Shown here piece after piece: positions 20,057 to 30,741 of a stretch of DNA of 64,000 nt. The notes beneath the pieces are model-generated. The model was given only the letters and a program-made list of their open reading frames with translations. It did not search any database and had not been told where the DNA came from. The stretch is from Asterella californica (Eukaryota; Streptophyta; Marchantiopsida; Marchantiales; Aytoniaceae). The translations under genes were made by a program, and so were the position numbers. Location: NCBI GenBank assembly GCA_036924285.1, contig JAYKYS010000015.1, forward strand, positions 8,990,001-9,054,000. The letters run 5' to 3'. How positions within the stretch are numbered: position 1 is the stretch's first letter; each line of letters starts with the position of its first letter.

Positions 20057-20224
20057 GAACGGGGAACAAGGAGTTACAAGGAGGTATTACAAGAAGGAGT
20101 TACAATGCAGTTACACTAGAGGGAGTTACGAACAGATACTGAAGAGAGAGAAAAGAACTGAGAGGTCATAGTCAAAGGTCATAGTCAAAGGAGAAAGAAC
20201 GTGAACTTATATTATCTTTCAACA
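20057..20224 (-). repeat. copia 5' LTR (right), truncated
   Basis: 168 bp match the last 168 bp of the left LTR (15310-15477) with scattered differences, and end TTTCAACA followed by the CTATG duplication. The portion corresponding to 15199-15309 is missing. Confidence 0.8.
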
Positions 20225-20629
20225 CTATGGACAAACTTAGAGCAGATCTCTTCTCGGAGGAGAAGATCATCGCGTATTCTCCAACTCGTGTCGACGGCCA
20301 GGTAGAGTTGGTAAAGGAGCAGCTTCAGATTCAACACGCTAGTCTGGCAGAAAATAACCGCATCGACTTCAATGAGGACATATTGCCTCCATATGGAAGG
20401 GACTGGAGAAGGAAAGAAGTTATGTATATCACCACTTTCTTGTATAAAAACATTTTACATCTTCCTCCAGCGCAAGGTCCGGACATTTTTTCTCTCCGAT
20501 GCACATCTCGATCTCAAAGAGGAGTTGCAGAAGCGAATTCAAACACGATATGGAAACTTAAGGAGGAGACCTGACTCGTCTGACCGGGACGTTTCGGCGG
20601 GTCACAATCCTGTGCTTAAGTTAGCGTAG
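20225..20629 (+). pseudogene. LRR receptor-like gene, exon 14 continuation after the copia element
   Basis: Directly after the CTATG duplication the host exon resumes. The frame from MDKLRADLFSEEKI contains ILPPYGRDWRRKEVMYI and LHLPPAQGPDIF. These resemble the membrane-proximal ectodomain segment of LRR-VIII-1 receptor kinases (a PPxG...R.EV...L...PP..GPY.F pattern). A change of frame in the run of six T near 20489 is needed to continue into FFLSDAHLDLKEELQKR, which fits the family pattern better. That frame ends at 20629. No transmembrane segment or kinase domain follows before the SINE and gypsy elements, nor beyond them, so the gene is 3'-truncated as well as interrupted. Confidence 0.65.
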
Positions 20630-20671
20630 CAGGCAACGAGGCGGAGGCGAAGACGAAGTCGAGTGCAGTAG

Positions 20672-20681
20672 TCAAGAACCC
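20672..20681 (+). repeat. SINE target-site duplication, left
   Basis: TCAAGAACCC here is repeated at 30732-30741 after the A-rich tail of the SINE. The two copies are 10 kb apart because a gypsy element lies inside the SINE. Confidence 0.75.
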
Positions 20682-20714
20682 AGCCAACTACTGCTTGTTG
20701 GTTACCCCATCCGC
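20682..20714 (+). mobile_element. tRNA-derived SINE, 5' part
   Basis: GCTTGTTGGTTACCCCATCC resembles the D-arm (box A) part of a tRNA. It is cut at CCGC by the gypsy element; the remainder of the SINE, with box B, begins at 30599. Confidence 0.65.
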
Positions 20715-22552
20715 TATCATGTCGGATTTTGCGTGAAGGATGTCTAGGAAAATGCGAGGTTCCTAGCTGCGGAGATGTTGTGTGCTGAAACAAAGACAAG
20801 ACAGAGAAAAACAACCACGAAAACGAACGCTGCGATATATACACTCCAAATGTATGTACACTGCAAATGTATGTACACTGCCGGTTCTTTCTCCTAAGAG
20901 CACAGAACTGAGAACGAGACCAGAGCAGTCTGTAACCTGCTTCAAAAGCCCCTAGAAACAACCCTTGAATCACAACCCTGACCCAAAACCATCGAAGCGT
21001 AGCTCAAAGCAAGAGAAACTTCCCTTTGCTAACAAACAGAGCCACAGCAGTATCACGCGATCCAAACCCAAGTCCAAACCACATCCATGTATAAGCTCTT
21101 AGCTAAAGCTAGCTACCACAAGCTGTATACAGCCAATCAGAACTCTAACGAACTCAAAAGAGCAAAATCTGTAGCGAAGAAACCGAAAAGACCTATATGT
21201 GGACTTCCTCCTTTCGCTGTTCAGATGTCGATAGGGTCTTCTCCGCTGACTCCGTTAACCCAAGAAACCTTCAGATCCGACTTCCAACAGCCGAGATATC
21301 GTCGATTTTTGGTCGTAGGTGATCGAAACTTCAAAAATTCCTCCCTGCGGCTTAAAACCGCACACACCGCACAAACGGATCATCTTCTCTGGCAGATAGA
21401 TCTAGCTACCCTGAACCCAACAAGACTCCAAACAAGCCGTTTGGAGTTCCCCTTGCAAAACCACGCAAGAAATTTGATCACAAGTTGCAAAAAACTGACG
21501 TAAATCAGCTCCTTGCGGCTCAAACTTGCTCACCACACCCAAACCAACAATCCAATTCACGTACAGTCTTCTCCTATGCGTACATGAAGACTCCCTGATC
21601 GCGTAGGCACCAAGAACGAAGAGCTTGGCTCACCGATCGCGAAGAACAATCCAATCTCAGGTCGCAGACGAACAACTCTCCTTCACATGTAACTGAAAAC
21701 CTCAAATCTGTTTCCTGCGTCTCAATTTCTCTCAGTACACATCCCCTAATCCGTCTCTTCCTAAACCGTCTTAACCAGTGCGTAGCCTGCACAAATCTGA
21801 ACCCAACGACGCCTTGCGCGTTTGCATTGGACCTCCAAATCTCCCGAACCGTCTGTTGACAGGTGGCAGACGCAAGCTGCCCCCTTGTTACAGTCTTTGT
21901 ACGTACGAAGTTCTGTCCTTAATGAGGAAGCTGGCCTCTTGCGTCTTTGATATAACGCCTAAAGCCTCAAATACCCAGTCAGCAAGTAAACTAGGGCCTA
22001 GCTTGATTTTACCTTCTTTCGAGTTGCATAACTTCTTCACTAGAAGTCCAAACGACGTAAACAAGATGCCCATAGAAAGCTGACAATGAGCTCTACCCAT
22101 CTATGTGATGAAAGTGAAGATTCGAAGTTGCCCCAAAAGCCCGTAAGCTGGGACCTAGCTTGTTTTCTCCATCTTTCGAGTCCTGTAACTTCTCCACTAG
22201 GCGTCCGAACAAAGTAGACGAAGTGCCTATAGAAAGCTGACAAGGAGCTCTATCCACTGATGCGATAAAAGTGAAGATCCGAAGTTGCGCCAAAAACTCG
22301 TAAGCTGGGGCCTAGCTTGTTTTCTCCATCTTTCGAGTCTTGTAACTTCTCCACTAGGCGTCCGAACGAAGTAGACGAAGTGCCTATGGAAAGCTGACAA
22401 GGAGCTCTATCCATCTGTGCGATGAAAATAGAGATCCGAAATGATGTCAAAAACTCGTAAGCTAAGGCCTAGCTTGTCTTTCTCATGAGTGTCTTTGGAA
22501 CGACAAGCATCGAAGTCTGAATTTCAGATAGGAGCCGGTCCACGACACGACA
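20715..22552 (-). repeat. gypsy 3' LTR (left)
   Basis: It runs from TATCATGTCGGATTTT to GGTCCACGACACGACA and matches 28585-30598 throughout, except for a roughly 175-bp block missing here (present at about 29545-29720) and a small duplication of a TGTATGTACACTG unit near 20850-20880. Short segments inside (three versions around 22090-22450) are themselves repeated with CTTTCGAGTC and GTCCGAACG motifs. Confidence 0.88.
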
Positions 22553-22564
22553 TCCACCCCCTCT
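22553..22564 (-). promoter_or_regulatory. gypsy polypurine tract
   Basis: On the minus strand AGAGGGGGTGGA directly precedes the LTR start TGTCGTGTCG, the expected primer site for plus-strand synthesis. Confidence 0.75.
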
Positions 22565-22710
22565 GAACCCGTGCATCCTCCGGCATGCACCAGAGATACC
22601 AACCAAGGAGTGGACCGGCTTATCGTCCTACTTCCCATCGTAGCCAACCTCACCTTCAAGGTCTTCTGCATAATCCTCATCCTCAAACTGAAACTCCGTC
22701 AAGATATCTG

Positions 22711-23701
22711 CTAGATCGACCTCCTCATCTCTCTTTTTGAAAATCTTGACACGTTACCTGTCACTGGTACCTTCAAGCTCGTTCCATCCAACTCTTGCAG
22801 GGCGTAAGTTGCGTTGTCATGAACCTTCTTCACCACATACGGACCAAACCATCTTCTGGAAAACTTCTGGAGTGCACTATGCTGGTTGTCTAGACTGTTG
22901 TCAAAGACTAACACCCAATCACCTTCTTGATTTTCCTAGGTCTCAAACGATGCGTTGATCAAATCTGATCTTGTTCTTCAACCGTGCTTCTTGCAGCCTA
23001 TCCAAAGCAATTTGGATATCCTCTGGTCTTCTCTCTAACTGCCTAATTTGAATAGCAAGAAGCTCTTCTCTTGTCAAATTGTCCTCCCAAGGTAACACAC
23101 TCAATGTCAGAACGTGTTCTTCAATCGGCATGATAAGTTTCTGACCTGTGATGAGTTCCACCGACATGTAACCTGTCATCGAGTTGTGCGTCGTTCGATC
23201 TGTCCATAACGCAAATGATAAGAGTCGAGGCCACTCGCGCACCCTTCCGTTGCAGGCCTTCATCAAAGCCTTCACAATATGTGGATGACCACGTTCACTC
23301 TTGGCATTCCCTTCGGGGTTGTAAGCAGTTGTCAGTGACAACCTCACCCCACACCTTGCAAAGAATTCACGAGCCTCATGTGCATCTAATTCTCTCCGAT
23401 CTGCAGTGATCTTTCCCACACATCCATACCGACAAACAACCTCTTCCAAGAGAAATCTACATACCCCTTCAGTTGTCTTTGTCCGAAGCACCCTACCCTC
23501 GACTTGATTTGAAAGATCTTCTCTAGCAAGTACCAAGTATCTCATCTGCCACAATCCAACCGGCATAATCACCAAGTCTACCACCCACTTGAAATGGATT
23601 GCCAGTGGATAAGTTGGGTGTAATCCGTCACGATGTCGGATATTCGAATACATCTGACATGTCAAACAAGACTCCACAAAAGATACAACATCCATGTACA
23701 T
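22711..23701 (-). pseudogene. gypsy integrase
   Basis: The main frame (22943-23701) begins within the zinc-binding domain (VESCLTCQ). It contains HFKWVVDLVIMP (first Asp), ITADRRELDAHEAREFF (second Asp; GxEF-type context altered) and AYNPEGNAKSERGH (Glu). A second frame (22711-22914) carries the C-terminal part, with FSRRWFGPYVVKKV and a final KREMRR stretch. Integrase inserts the DNA copy into the host genome. The two pieces are separated by a frameshift near 22930, and the N-terminal part is broken upstream of 23701. Confidence 0.85.
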
Positions 23702-23860
23702 GTTTTTTCACCAATACCGCTCTTTCATCTTTGTAAAAGTGACCCAAATCCCTCGATGTCCAGCCCAAAGACTCTCATGGAACGCCTTGAGTAACTTCTG
23801 CTGATCTTCCTTGTTACAAATCACTCGTAGCGGTATCCCATCTTTCTATTTCAGTCGTTT

Positions 23861-25704
23861 TCAAAGAAACCCATCCTGCAACATGAAGTTGTAGGCCTTC
23901 CTTCGAACTCTCCGAAACCTCTCATCCGTCCAACCTGTCTGCTTGATCATCGTACTAAGGTACCTCCCGATATCAAGCAAATCACCATCATACAACCCTT
24001 CAACAAATAACTCATCTTCTCTTCTTGTCTGTGCAATCGAATAGATCTCTGTACCCACGTCGTCAATGTCTTCTACCATCTCATCCTCCCCATCATACCG
24101 AGCTCGAGATAACATATCCGTCATCGTATTATCTTTCCCTGCAATATGTCTAAACTCTGGGTTCAACGACTTGATATATGCGATCCATCGTAACATCGCA
24201 ATATTAGGAGTTGAACAATTTATGATCATCCCTAACAATAGCAAGCAATCAGTTTCAACCACCACTACTGCTCCAATCAAATACTCTTTCTCAGTTTTCA
24301 TAGCTGAAACAATACCCCATAGTTCTCTCTTCACTTGCGGGTAAGCACGTTGTCGTGCACTTAACACCTTCGCTCCGAACCTAACCGCAAATCTGTCTCC
24401 ATCCTCATCATCCTGTCCGACTGCCCATCCAATTGCAACTGGACTTGTATCCACAGTAAGAATCACCGGCCTAACACCCTTGTAATCAATCCTTCCCAGA
24501 ACTGGAGGAGATGATAGTAAAGACTTCAGCTTCCTTACCGCATCAGTATGCTCTTCCTCCCATCTGAACTTATGACCCTTACGCAACAATCCATACAACG
24601 GATCCGCCACATGCGCATAATGAGGAATCCAAATGTGATAGAATATACAAGCACCCAAAAATCTTCTTACTTCTGTCAGCGAGTTGCAAACCTCCTTCAT
24701 CCTTCCAATCGCATCCACCTTGTTCGGATCCGGCTTCCGACCAAACGATCCACACAAATGACCAACGATCAAAATCTCTCTAACCCCAAATGTTGACTTC
24801 GCACCTGACAGCGTAAGATGAACTTCCTCAAGTCGAGATAAGATCTTCTCACAGTCTGTGATGTGATCGGTGACGTATCGCCGACACCCCCTCTGATCTA
24901 ATGCTTCATTCTTCTCATCTTCCACACATCCTTTAATGGGGATGTCATCCAAAAATGGCATCGTCTTTCCAAGGATGAAGTCCCTTAGAACTCGATTCAT
25001 CCCGTTCATCATGTGTGCTACCGAGTTGGTAGCTCTCTGTGGTAAGGTGCACATCCTAACCAACCCCAAAGGTGTCCTCATTGTTGTGAAGCTTCTGCTC
25101 TCCTCCGCTAGTTGAAACTGATCATACCTTGAGTAAAGATCTCCCATTGAGTAAATTGCCCTTCCTGCAAATGCTTCAGCAAACTCATCCACAATCGGTC
25201 AGCATTTCTAATTGTTACTGCGTTCATCGCTTGCATGTCTTGGATGAACCGCAGCGACCCATTCTTCTTAGATATTGTATACCATCTGCTCGAATACGGT
25301 GCAAACGACGGCTCCAAGATCTTCATCCGCATCTTCTCCTTCAGCAACTCCACTAGTTTGGGCAAGTGAGCCCGCGGTACTGGAATTGGTCTCAGGTTCC
25401 ATGGCACATGCGGTACTGTGAAGATAACCATCGAGGTAATAACGTATGGGTCTACACACTCAATCTCATGTGGCTCAAAGGCAAATGCTTTCCCATGTCG
25501 TGAAAGCATCTCCTTGAAGTTCATCCTCTCTTCTGGTAGAAGAGACCCATCAGATCCAATCTTCAGCTTTTCAAGGGTCTTCTCCATGAACTTATGTCTT
25601 ATCATTGCAGGATCTCTCAAACTCTTCTCCCTTGAAGCTCGATCCATCTGTTGGTTAGTGTCCTCCGGCAAAGGACCAGCAACTGGCTTTATCTTCCTAT
25701 CCAC
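23861..25704 (-). pseudogene. gypsy reverse transcriptase and RNase H
   Basis: Two overlapping frames (25108-25704, 23861-25192). The first has APYSSRWYTISKKNGSLRF (finger region). The second has DLYSRYDQFQLAEES (first catalytic Asp), TMRTPLGLVRMCTLPQ, the active site MPFLDDIPIKG (FLDD where many families have FVDD), a connection region, RNase H with VILTVDTSPVAIGW and an ELWG Glu, and HIAGKDNTMTDMLSR. A frameshift near 25130-25190 separates the frames. Confidence 0.88.
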
Positions 25705-26083
25705 TGTCTTGTACCTTGTCTCAACTCGAACCTCCGGGCACAGAATGATTCGATCATCGAATAGACCTCCCTTGAATGAATCTGCACAATCTTATTCATA
25801 TCCTCCCATCCAATAGACATGATCTCTCGCAAAGGATCCTCCAACTCGTCCTCTTCATAAACACCAGAAATCCATTCATCCCTTTCTAGCTCACCCAACT
25901 CTTTCATCATCAGCTCAACATCACGCAAATGTTTTTGTCGTTTTCTCCTCAGCTCTTCTACCTTCTTGTAGATAGCAATCCCACACTCTGAAAATCCAAC
26001 AAACCTTGTACAAAAAGCATTATCTCCATCAAGCGAGAGTACCTTCTCCTACGCACCATCACAATCCCGCTCTATAGTGGTAC

Positions 26084-26803
26084 TCAACGAAAATCCTTGA
26101 ACTCTTCACTCACCCTTGAAAGTGATTTCTCCCTCAAACGATCTCCGTTGCGCTCGTGATTGGACGGTACAGTCAAGAACTGTACCGCTCTCTTCCCATC
26201 TTGACTTCGGATCCTAGCATAAGCAGATCCATCGTCTAGTACTTTTGTCTCCATCTGAGTTGCTATGATGAAAGGTTGACCAAGAATGAGCGGGTATGAT
26301 GTTGCTTCCTGAACAAAGAAGTTTTGCTCGATAGCAACATCACCTACGCGCACTCTGATGTCTGGACAAGCTCCATACAAGTCTCCTCTTGTGTTGTTGG
26401 CTGCTCTTATGACCCACCCATGCTCTATGTCGATCGGCCACTTCTTCCTCTTGTACAGCTCCTTCGACATGATGTTGATTTCTGATCCATGATCGATCAG
26501 AGCAACCACCGACTCATCCAAGTCTCCGATTCTCACCAACGTCTCTGTTGTAGCTCGAGTCCAGTGACTATGGCTGTAATGACTTGAGCTCTGCTTCCCA
26601 TCCTCCTCTTCATCCTCAAAATGTACCCTGCGCCTTCGATCTCTTTCTTCCTCTGAAGAATAAACACTGCACTTTGCAAGCTCTCTCTCCTCATCCACAA
26701 ACATCCTAGTATCCAAGGCATGCGATAAACCAGTCTCACCCGTAATCTGTCGCTTCCGTTTTGATGACATCGATGATGACATCATGAAACTCACGCTTAG
26801 CAA
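26084..26803 (-). pseudogene. gypsy aspartic protease region
   Basis: The frame contains SVVALIDHGSEINIMSKEL, where DHGS stands in place of the usual DTG or DSG triad, followed by YPLILGQPFI, a normal second half of a retroviral-type protease fold. It matures the polyprotein. The middle residue (His) may be a lineage feature or a mutation. It is joined by frameshifts to gag upstream and to the spacer before the reverse transcriptase (25689-25928, highly acidic). Confidence 0.75.
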
Positions 26804-28529
26804 TGCCTAACACTTCCCTCAAGGTAAACTCCACCTTCGGATTCAGAATGCGATCTTCCAAGACTCCCTTCAAGTCTGTTGAAGCTTCGATGTCCGACTG
26901 TAGTTTGTATGCAGCCGGCTTACCCTTCTCCTTCTGAGAATCCTTCATTCTTTTCTTCGATGGAGAAGGAGCATCATCCATCGGTAGATCTTGAGCTCCT
27001 GCATCCCGAAGCTCTTGACGAACCTTCTCCCCTCGAGTCTGTTTCTTGGATAAGTTCTTTCCCCTGCATCCTCTGAATCTCGCCTTCTCTTCTCTTCTAA
27101 CAATGCTTCGTGTTGATTCTTGATGATGTAAGCATGCACCGATAGAGCTTCTATCGGATCTTCCCATCCAGTATCCTTCCGGATCGTAGCAACTGTTCTC
27201 AGCAACGTCTCACGTGCCATCTTCCCTTTTTGTTTCATGGAGATGGCAGATGACCACAATCCACTTGGCTCAACTTGCCCATTAAAACCTCTCTCAGCTT
27301 GATCCTTAACCCTTGTGCCATAAGTTCCAGCTTCCACCATTGCAACTGCTTGCGCTGATAGGTGGTCCTCAACCAACTTCTTCATCCCTCCTCTACCAAA
27401 GTTGGTCTGAAGAAGTGCACCAGTATCCCTCAGCGCTACCTTCCCATCCTTCCAGAAGATCACTCCTTGCTGCAGAATATCAGTGAACTCTTTGCAATCT
27501 CTGCGTGGATGATCAGTACCATCGCACCAGATACACCTCTCGATCCAGCCTTGCTTCTCAACCGGTCTTGCTCCGCTTGTAGATCCCTTCTCTTCCAATC
27601 TTGCGAGCTTGATCTGCAGATCTCGCATTCCACGCAAAATCTCCTCAAGGTTTGAATCATCCTTCTTCGGAGATACCATAGGTGCCTGAACAACTGGAAC
27701 AACTGGAACAACTGGAGCAACTGGTACTACCTGTCTAGCAACAGGAACCACTGCTAGGACTACATGAACAAGTGTTACAGCAGCCGATGTTGGTGCCAAT
27801 CTCCTAACAAGAACCTTCTCTCGTCACCGTTTCCTCTTGGTAAGCAGACCAACAGCTTCTTCAACCTTCTTCCAGCTACTGGTCAATCCATCGTCCTCCT
27901 CCCGGTCTTCCAGAAGTACCTCTAGCTTCTCGTGCAACTTCTTATCTGCAGCTCGAAGAAATAGCTCTGTCTTGTTGGACTGCAACGTCAACTTCTCCAT
28001 CCTGGTCAGCCGTGAAAACTGCTTCTCAAACTCATTGAGCAACTCTGTAGCTTGTAAACCCTTCCTCGGTTGCTCAACCCACTCCAAGAATGACTTCTTG
28101 GTGACTCGATCGGAGTCCTCCAAGAAGTACTCATCCATCAAAGCACGAGCAAACGTCTCCCAGTCCTTGTTAAAATGCTTCGTTAACATTTTAACATGGT
28201 CTCTAATCTTTGGAGCTGCTGCTAACTCAAACGTCTCAATCATCTCATCTTCTGAGACCCGGTTCAGCTCCATCTCCTTCACATAATGCCTCAGATATCT
28301 TGAGACATCTCTCTCATCAAACTGATCAATCCTGCCGACCATCGCTTGTAACGCCTTGCCAAAGCTTCCTTTGGCTCATCAGACTGTTGCTGCCGTAAGA
28401 ACATAGTGAAAGCTTGGACATCGATGCAGTCGTCGGATCCAACTGCACCTTGGGCAACCCACCAGAACCACTAGCTCCATCTTCATCATATTTCCCATCC
28501 CCACTCATGACTGCCAATCTCTTCTTCAA
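26736..28529 (-). pseudogene. gypsy gag
   Basis: Frames 28326-28529, 27824-28342, 26945-27799 and 26736-27167 together make a gag protein. A capsid-like helical part contains YLRHYVKEMELNRVSEDEM and KKVEEAVGLL. It is followed by a VPVVPVV low-complexity stretch, a CCHC knuckle CIWCDGTDHPRRDC (C-x2-C-x4-H-x4-C), then KDGKVALRDTG and NFGRGGMKKL. Frameshifts split it at about 28335, 27810 and 27000-27160. Gag assembles the particle. Confidence 0.8.
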
Positions 28530-28566
28530 AGTTCACACACAGAAGAAATCTCCACCCCAGACCTTC

Positions 28567-28581
28567 ACGTCGAGTTCACCA
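28567..28581 (-). promoter_or_regulatory. candidate gypsy primer-binding site
   Basis: On the minus strand TGGTGAACTCGACG starts three bases after the end of the 5' LTR. A TGG start at this place is expected for a site pairing with the CCA end of a tRNA. I could not name the tRNA. Confidence 0.45.
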
Positions 28582-28584
28582 CCG

Positions 28585-30598
28585 TATCGTGTCGGATTTT
28601 GTGTGAAGGATGTCCAGAAAAACGCGAGGTTCCTGGCTGTGGAGATGTTGTGTGCTGAAACAGAGACAAGACAGAGAAAAACAACCACGAAAACGAACGC
28701 TGCGATATATACACTCCAAATGTATGTACACTGCCGGTTCTTTCTCCTAAGAGCATAGAACTGAGAACCAGACCAGAGCAGTCTGTAACCTGCTTCAAAA
28801 GTCCTTAGAAACAACCCTTGAATCACAATCCTGGCCCAAAACCACCGAAGTGTAGCTCAAAGCAAGAGAAACTTCCCTTTGCTAACAAACAGAGCCACAG
28901 CAGTATCATGCGATCCAAACCCAAGTCCAAACCACATCCATGTATAAGCTCTTAGCTAAAGCTAGCTACCACAAGCTGTATACAACCAACCAGAAATCTA
29001 ACGAACTCAAAAGAGCAAAACCCGTAGCGAAGAAACCGGAAAAGACCTATCTGCGGACTTCCTTCTTTCGCTGAACGGACTTCAGATGTCAATAGGGTCT
29101 CCTCCACTGACTCAGTTAACCCAAGAAACCTTCAGATCCGACTCCCAACAGCCAAGATATCGTCGATTTCGGTCGTAGGTGATCGAAACTTCAAAAATTC
29201 CTCCTTGCGGCTTAAAACCACACACACCGCACAAACGGATCGTCTAAACTGATTCCGTCTTCTCTGGCAGATAGATCTAGCTACCCTGAACCCAACAAGA
29301 CTCCAAACAAGCCGTTTGGAGTTCCCCTTGCAAAACCACGCAAGAAATTTGGTCGTAGGTTGCAAAAAACTGACGTAAATCAGCTCCCTGCGGCTCAAAC
29401 TTGCTCACCACACCCAAACCAACAATCTAATTCACGTACAGTCTTCTCCTATGCGTACATGAAGACTTCCTGATCGCGTAGGCACTAAGAACGAAGAGCT
29501 TGGCTCACCGATCGCGAAGAACAATCCAATCTCAGGTCGCAAGCGAACAAAAATCTGATGTAAGCGCTTCCTTGCGAGCCAATTTCACTCAAAACTCTCA
29601 AACCGTCCGATGAAACTTCGTATCGTCTTCAATTTCCTAAAGAACTTGTTGTTCTGATCCCAATGGATCCAAGGACAGCAAGTTTGGACTCCGAAACGGT
29701 CCGAACGGTCCAACTCTCCTTCACATGTAACTGAAAACTCCAAATCTGCTTCCTGCGTCTCAATTTCTCTCAGTACACATCCCACAATCCGTCTCTTCCC
29801 AAACCGTCTTAACCAGTGCGTAGCCTGCACAGATCTGAACCCAACGACGCTTTGTGCGCTTGCATTGGACCTCCAAATCTCCCGAACCATCCGTTGACAG
29901 ATCGCAGACGCAAGCTACTCCCTAAACTGCCCCTTGTTACAGTCTCTGTACGTACGAAGTTCTGTCCTTAATGAGGAAGCTGGCCTCTTGCGTCTTTGAT
30001 ATAACGCATGAAGTCTCAAATACCCAGTCAGCAAGTAAACTAAGGCCTAGCTTGATTTTACCTTCTTTCGAGTCGCATAATCTTCACTAGATGTCCAAAC
30101 GACGTAAACAAGATGCCCATGGAAAGTTGACAACGGCTCTACCCATCTATGTGATGAAAGTGAAGATTCGAAGTTGCTCCAAAAGCCTTTAAGCTGAGGC
30201 CTAGCTTGTTTTCTCCATCTTTCGAGTCCTGTAACTTCTCCACTAGGCGTCCGAACGAAGTAGACGAAGTGTCTATGGAAAGCTGACAAGGAGCTCTATC
30301 CACTGATGCGATAAAAGTGAAGATCCGAAGTTGTGCCAAAAACTCCTAAGCTGGAGCTTAGTTTGTTTTCTTCATCTTTCGAGTCCTGTAACTTCTCCAC
30401 TAGACGTCCGAACGAAGTAGACAAAGTGCCTATGGAAAGCTGACAAAGAACTCTATCCATCTGTGCGATGAAAATAGAGATCCGAAATGATGTCAAAAAC
30501 CCATAAGCTAGGGCCTAGCTTGTCTTTCTCATGAGTGTCTTTGGAGCGACAAGCATCGAAGTCTGAATTTCATATAGGAGCCGGTCCACGACACGACA
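28585..30598 (-). repeat. gypsy 5' LTR (right)
   Basis: It runs from TATCGTGTCGGATTTT to GGTCCACGACACGACA and pairs with 20715-22552. It carries about 175 bp near 29545-29720 that the other LTR lacks. The ends are TG on the minus-strand start and an ATA-like end (or CA if four bases are excluded), so the exact inner boundary is uncertain by a few bases. Confidence 0.88.
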
Positions 30599-30731
30599 CC
30601 GCCTGTAGCCCGGGCGCCGTGGGTTCGAGTCCTCTGACGGATGGACTCATGCTGTGCAAGGGCAGCAGCACATGGCTGCAGAAAGCCCCACAGCGAAAAG
30701 AGGCCTAAAAACATAACAAAAAAAAAAGTAT
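30599..30731 (+). mobile_element. tRNA-derived SINE, 3' part
   Basis: CCGTGGGTTCGAGTCC is a clear tRNA T-arm (box B, GGTTCGAGTCC). It is followed by a body with GGCTGCAGAAAGCCCCAC and an A-rich tail, and then the duplication TCAAGAACCC (30732-30741). Joined to 20682-20714 it makes a SINE of about 167 bp. Confidence 0.75.
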
Positions 30732-30741
30732 TCAAGAACCC

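Larger units (their letters stand above)
15199..20224 (-). mobile_element. Ty1/copia LTR retrotransposon inserted in the LRR gene
   Basis: A 5.0-kb element transcribed on the minus strand. The left (3') LTR begins and ends TGTTGA...CAACA, and a polypurine tract precedes it. The coding order gag, protease, integrase, reverse transcriptase, RNase H is that of Ty1/copia. It is flanked by CTATG. Coding is broken by a gag frameshift, an integrase deletion and a nonsense codon in the reverse transcriptase. The right (5') LTR is recognisable for only 168 bp, and the primer-binding site is missing. Confidence 0.93.
20715..30598 (-). mobile_element. Ty3/gypsy LTR retrotransposon inserted in a SINE
   Basis: A 9.9-kb element on the minus strand with long LTRs (about 1.84 and 2.01 kb), a polypurine tract next to the left LTR, a candidate primer-binding site next to the right LTR, and the order gag, protease, reverse transcriptase, RNase H, integrase typical of Ty3/gypsy. 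The duplication is CCGC (20711-20714 and 30599-30602), or five bases with one mismatch. Its placement is supported independently because removing the element rejoins a tRNA-like SINE. Coding is split into many frames, so this copy is not autonomous. Confidence 0.92.

Noticed and set aside
20602..20973. Minus-strand frames at 20602-20973 and 28533-28826 as a repeated gene
   Set aside because: They are the same LTR sequence of the gypsy element at its two ends.
22040..22450. A family of similar 66-codon minus-strand frames (also at 30047-30496)
   Set aside because: They come from short internal repeats in the gypsy LTR, not from protein-coding selection.
30599..30660. A functional tRNA gene at the box B motif
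   Set aside because: Only the T-arm half is here; the D-arm half lies 10 kb away across the gypsy element, and the unit has a SINE body, A-rich tail and target duplication.
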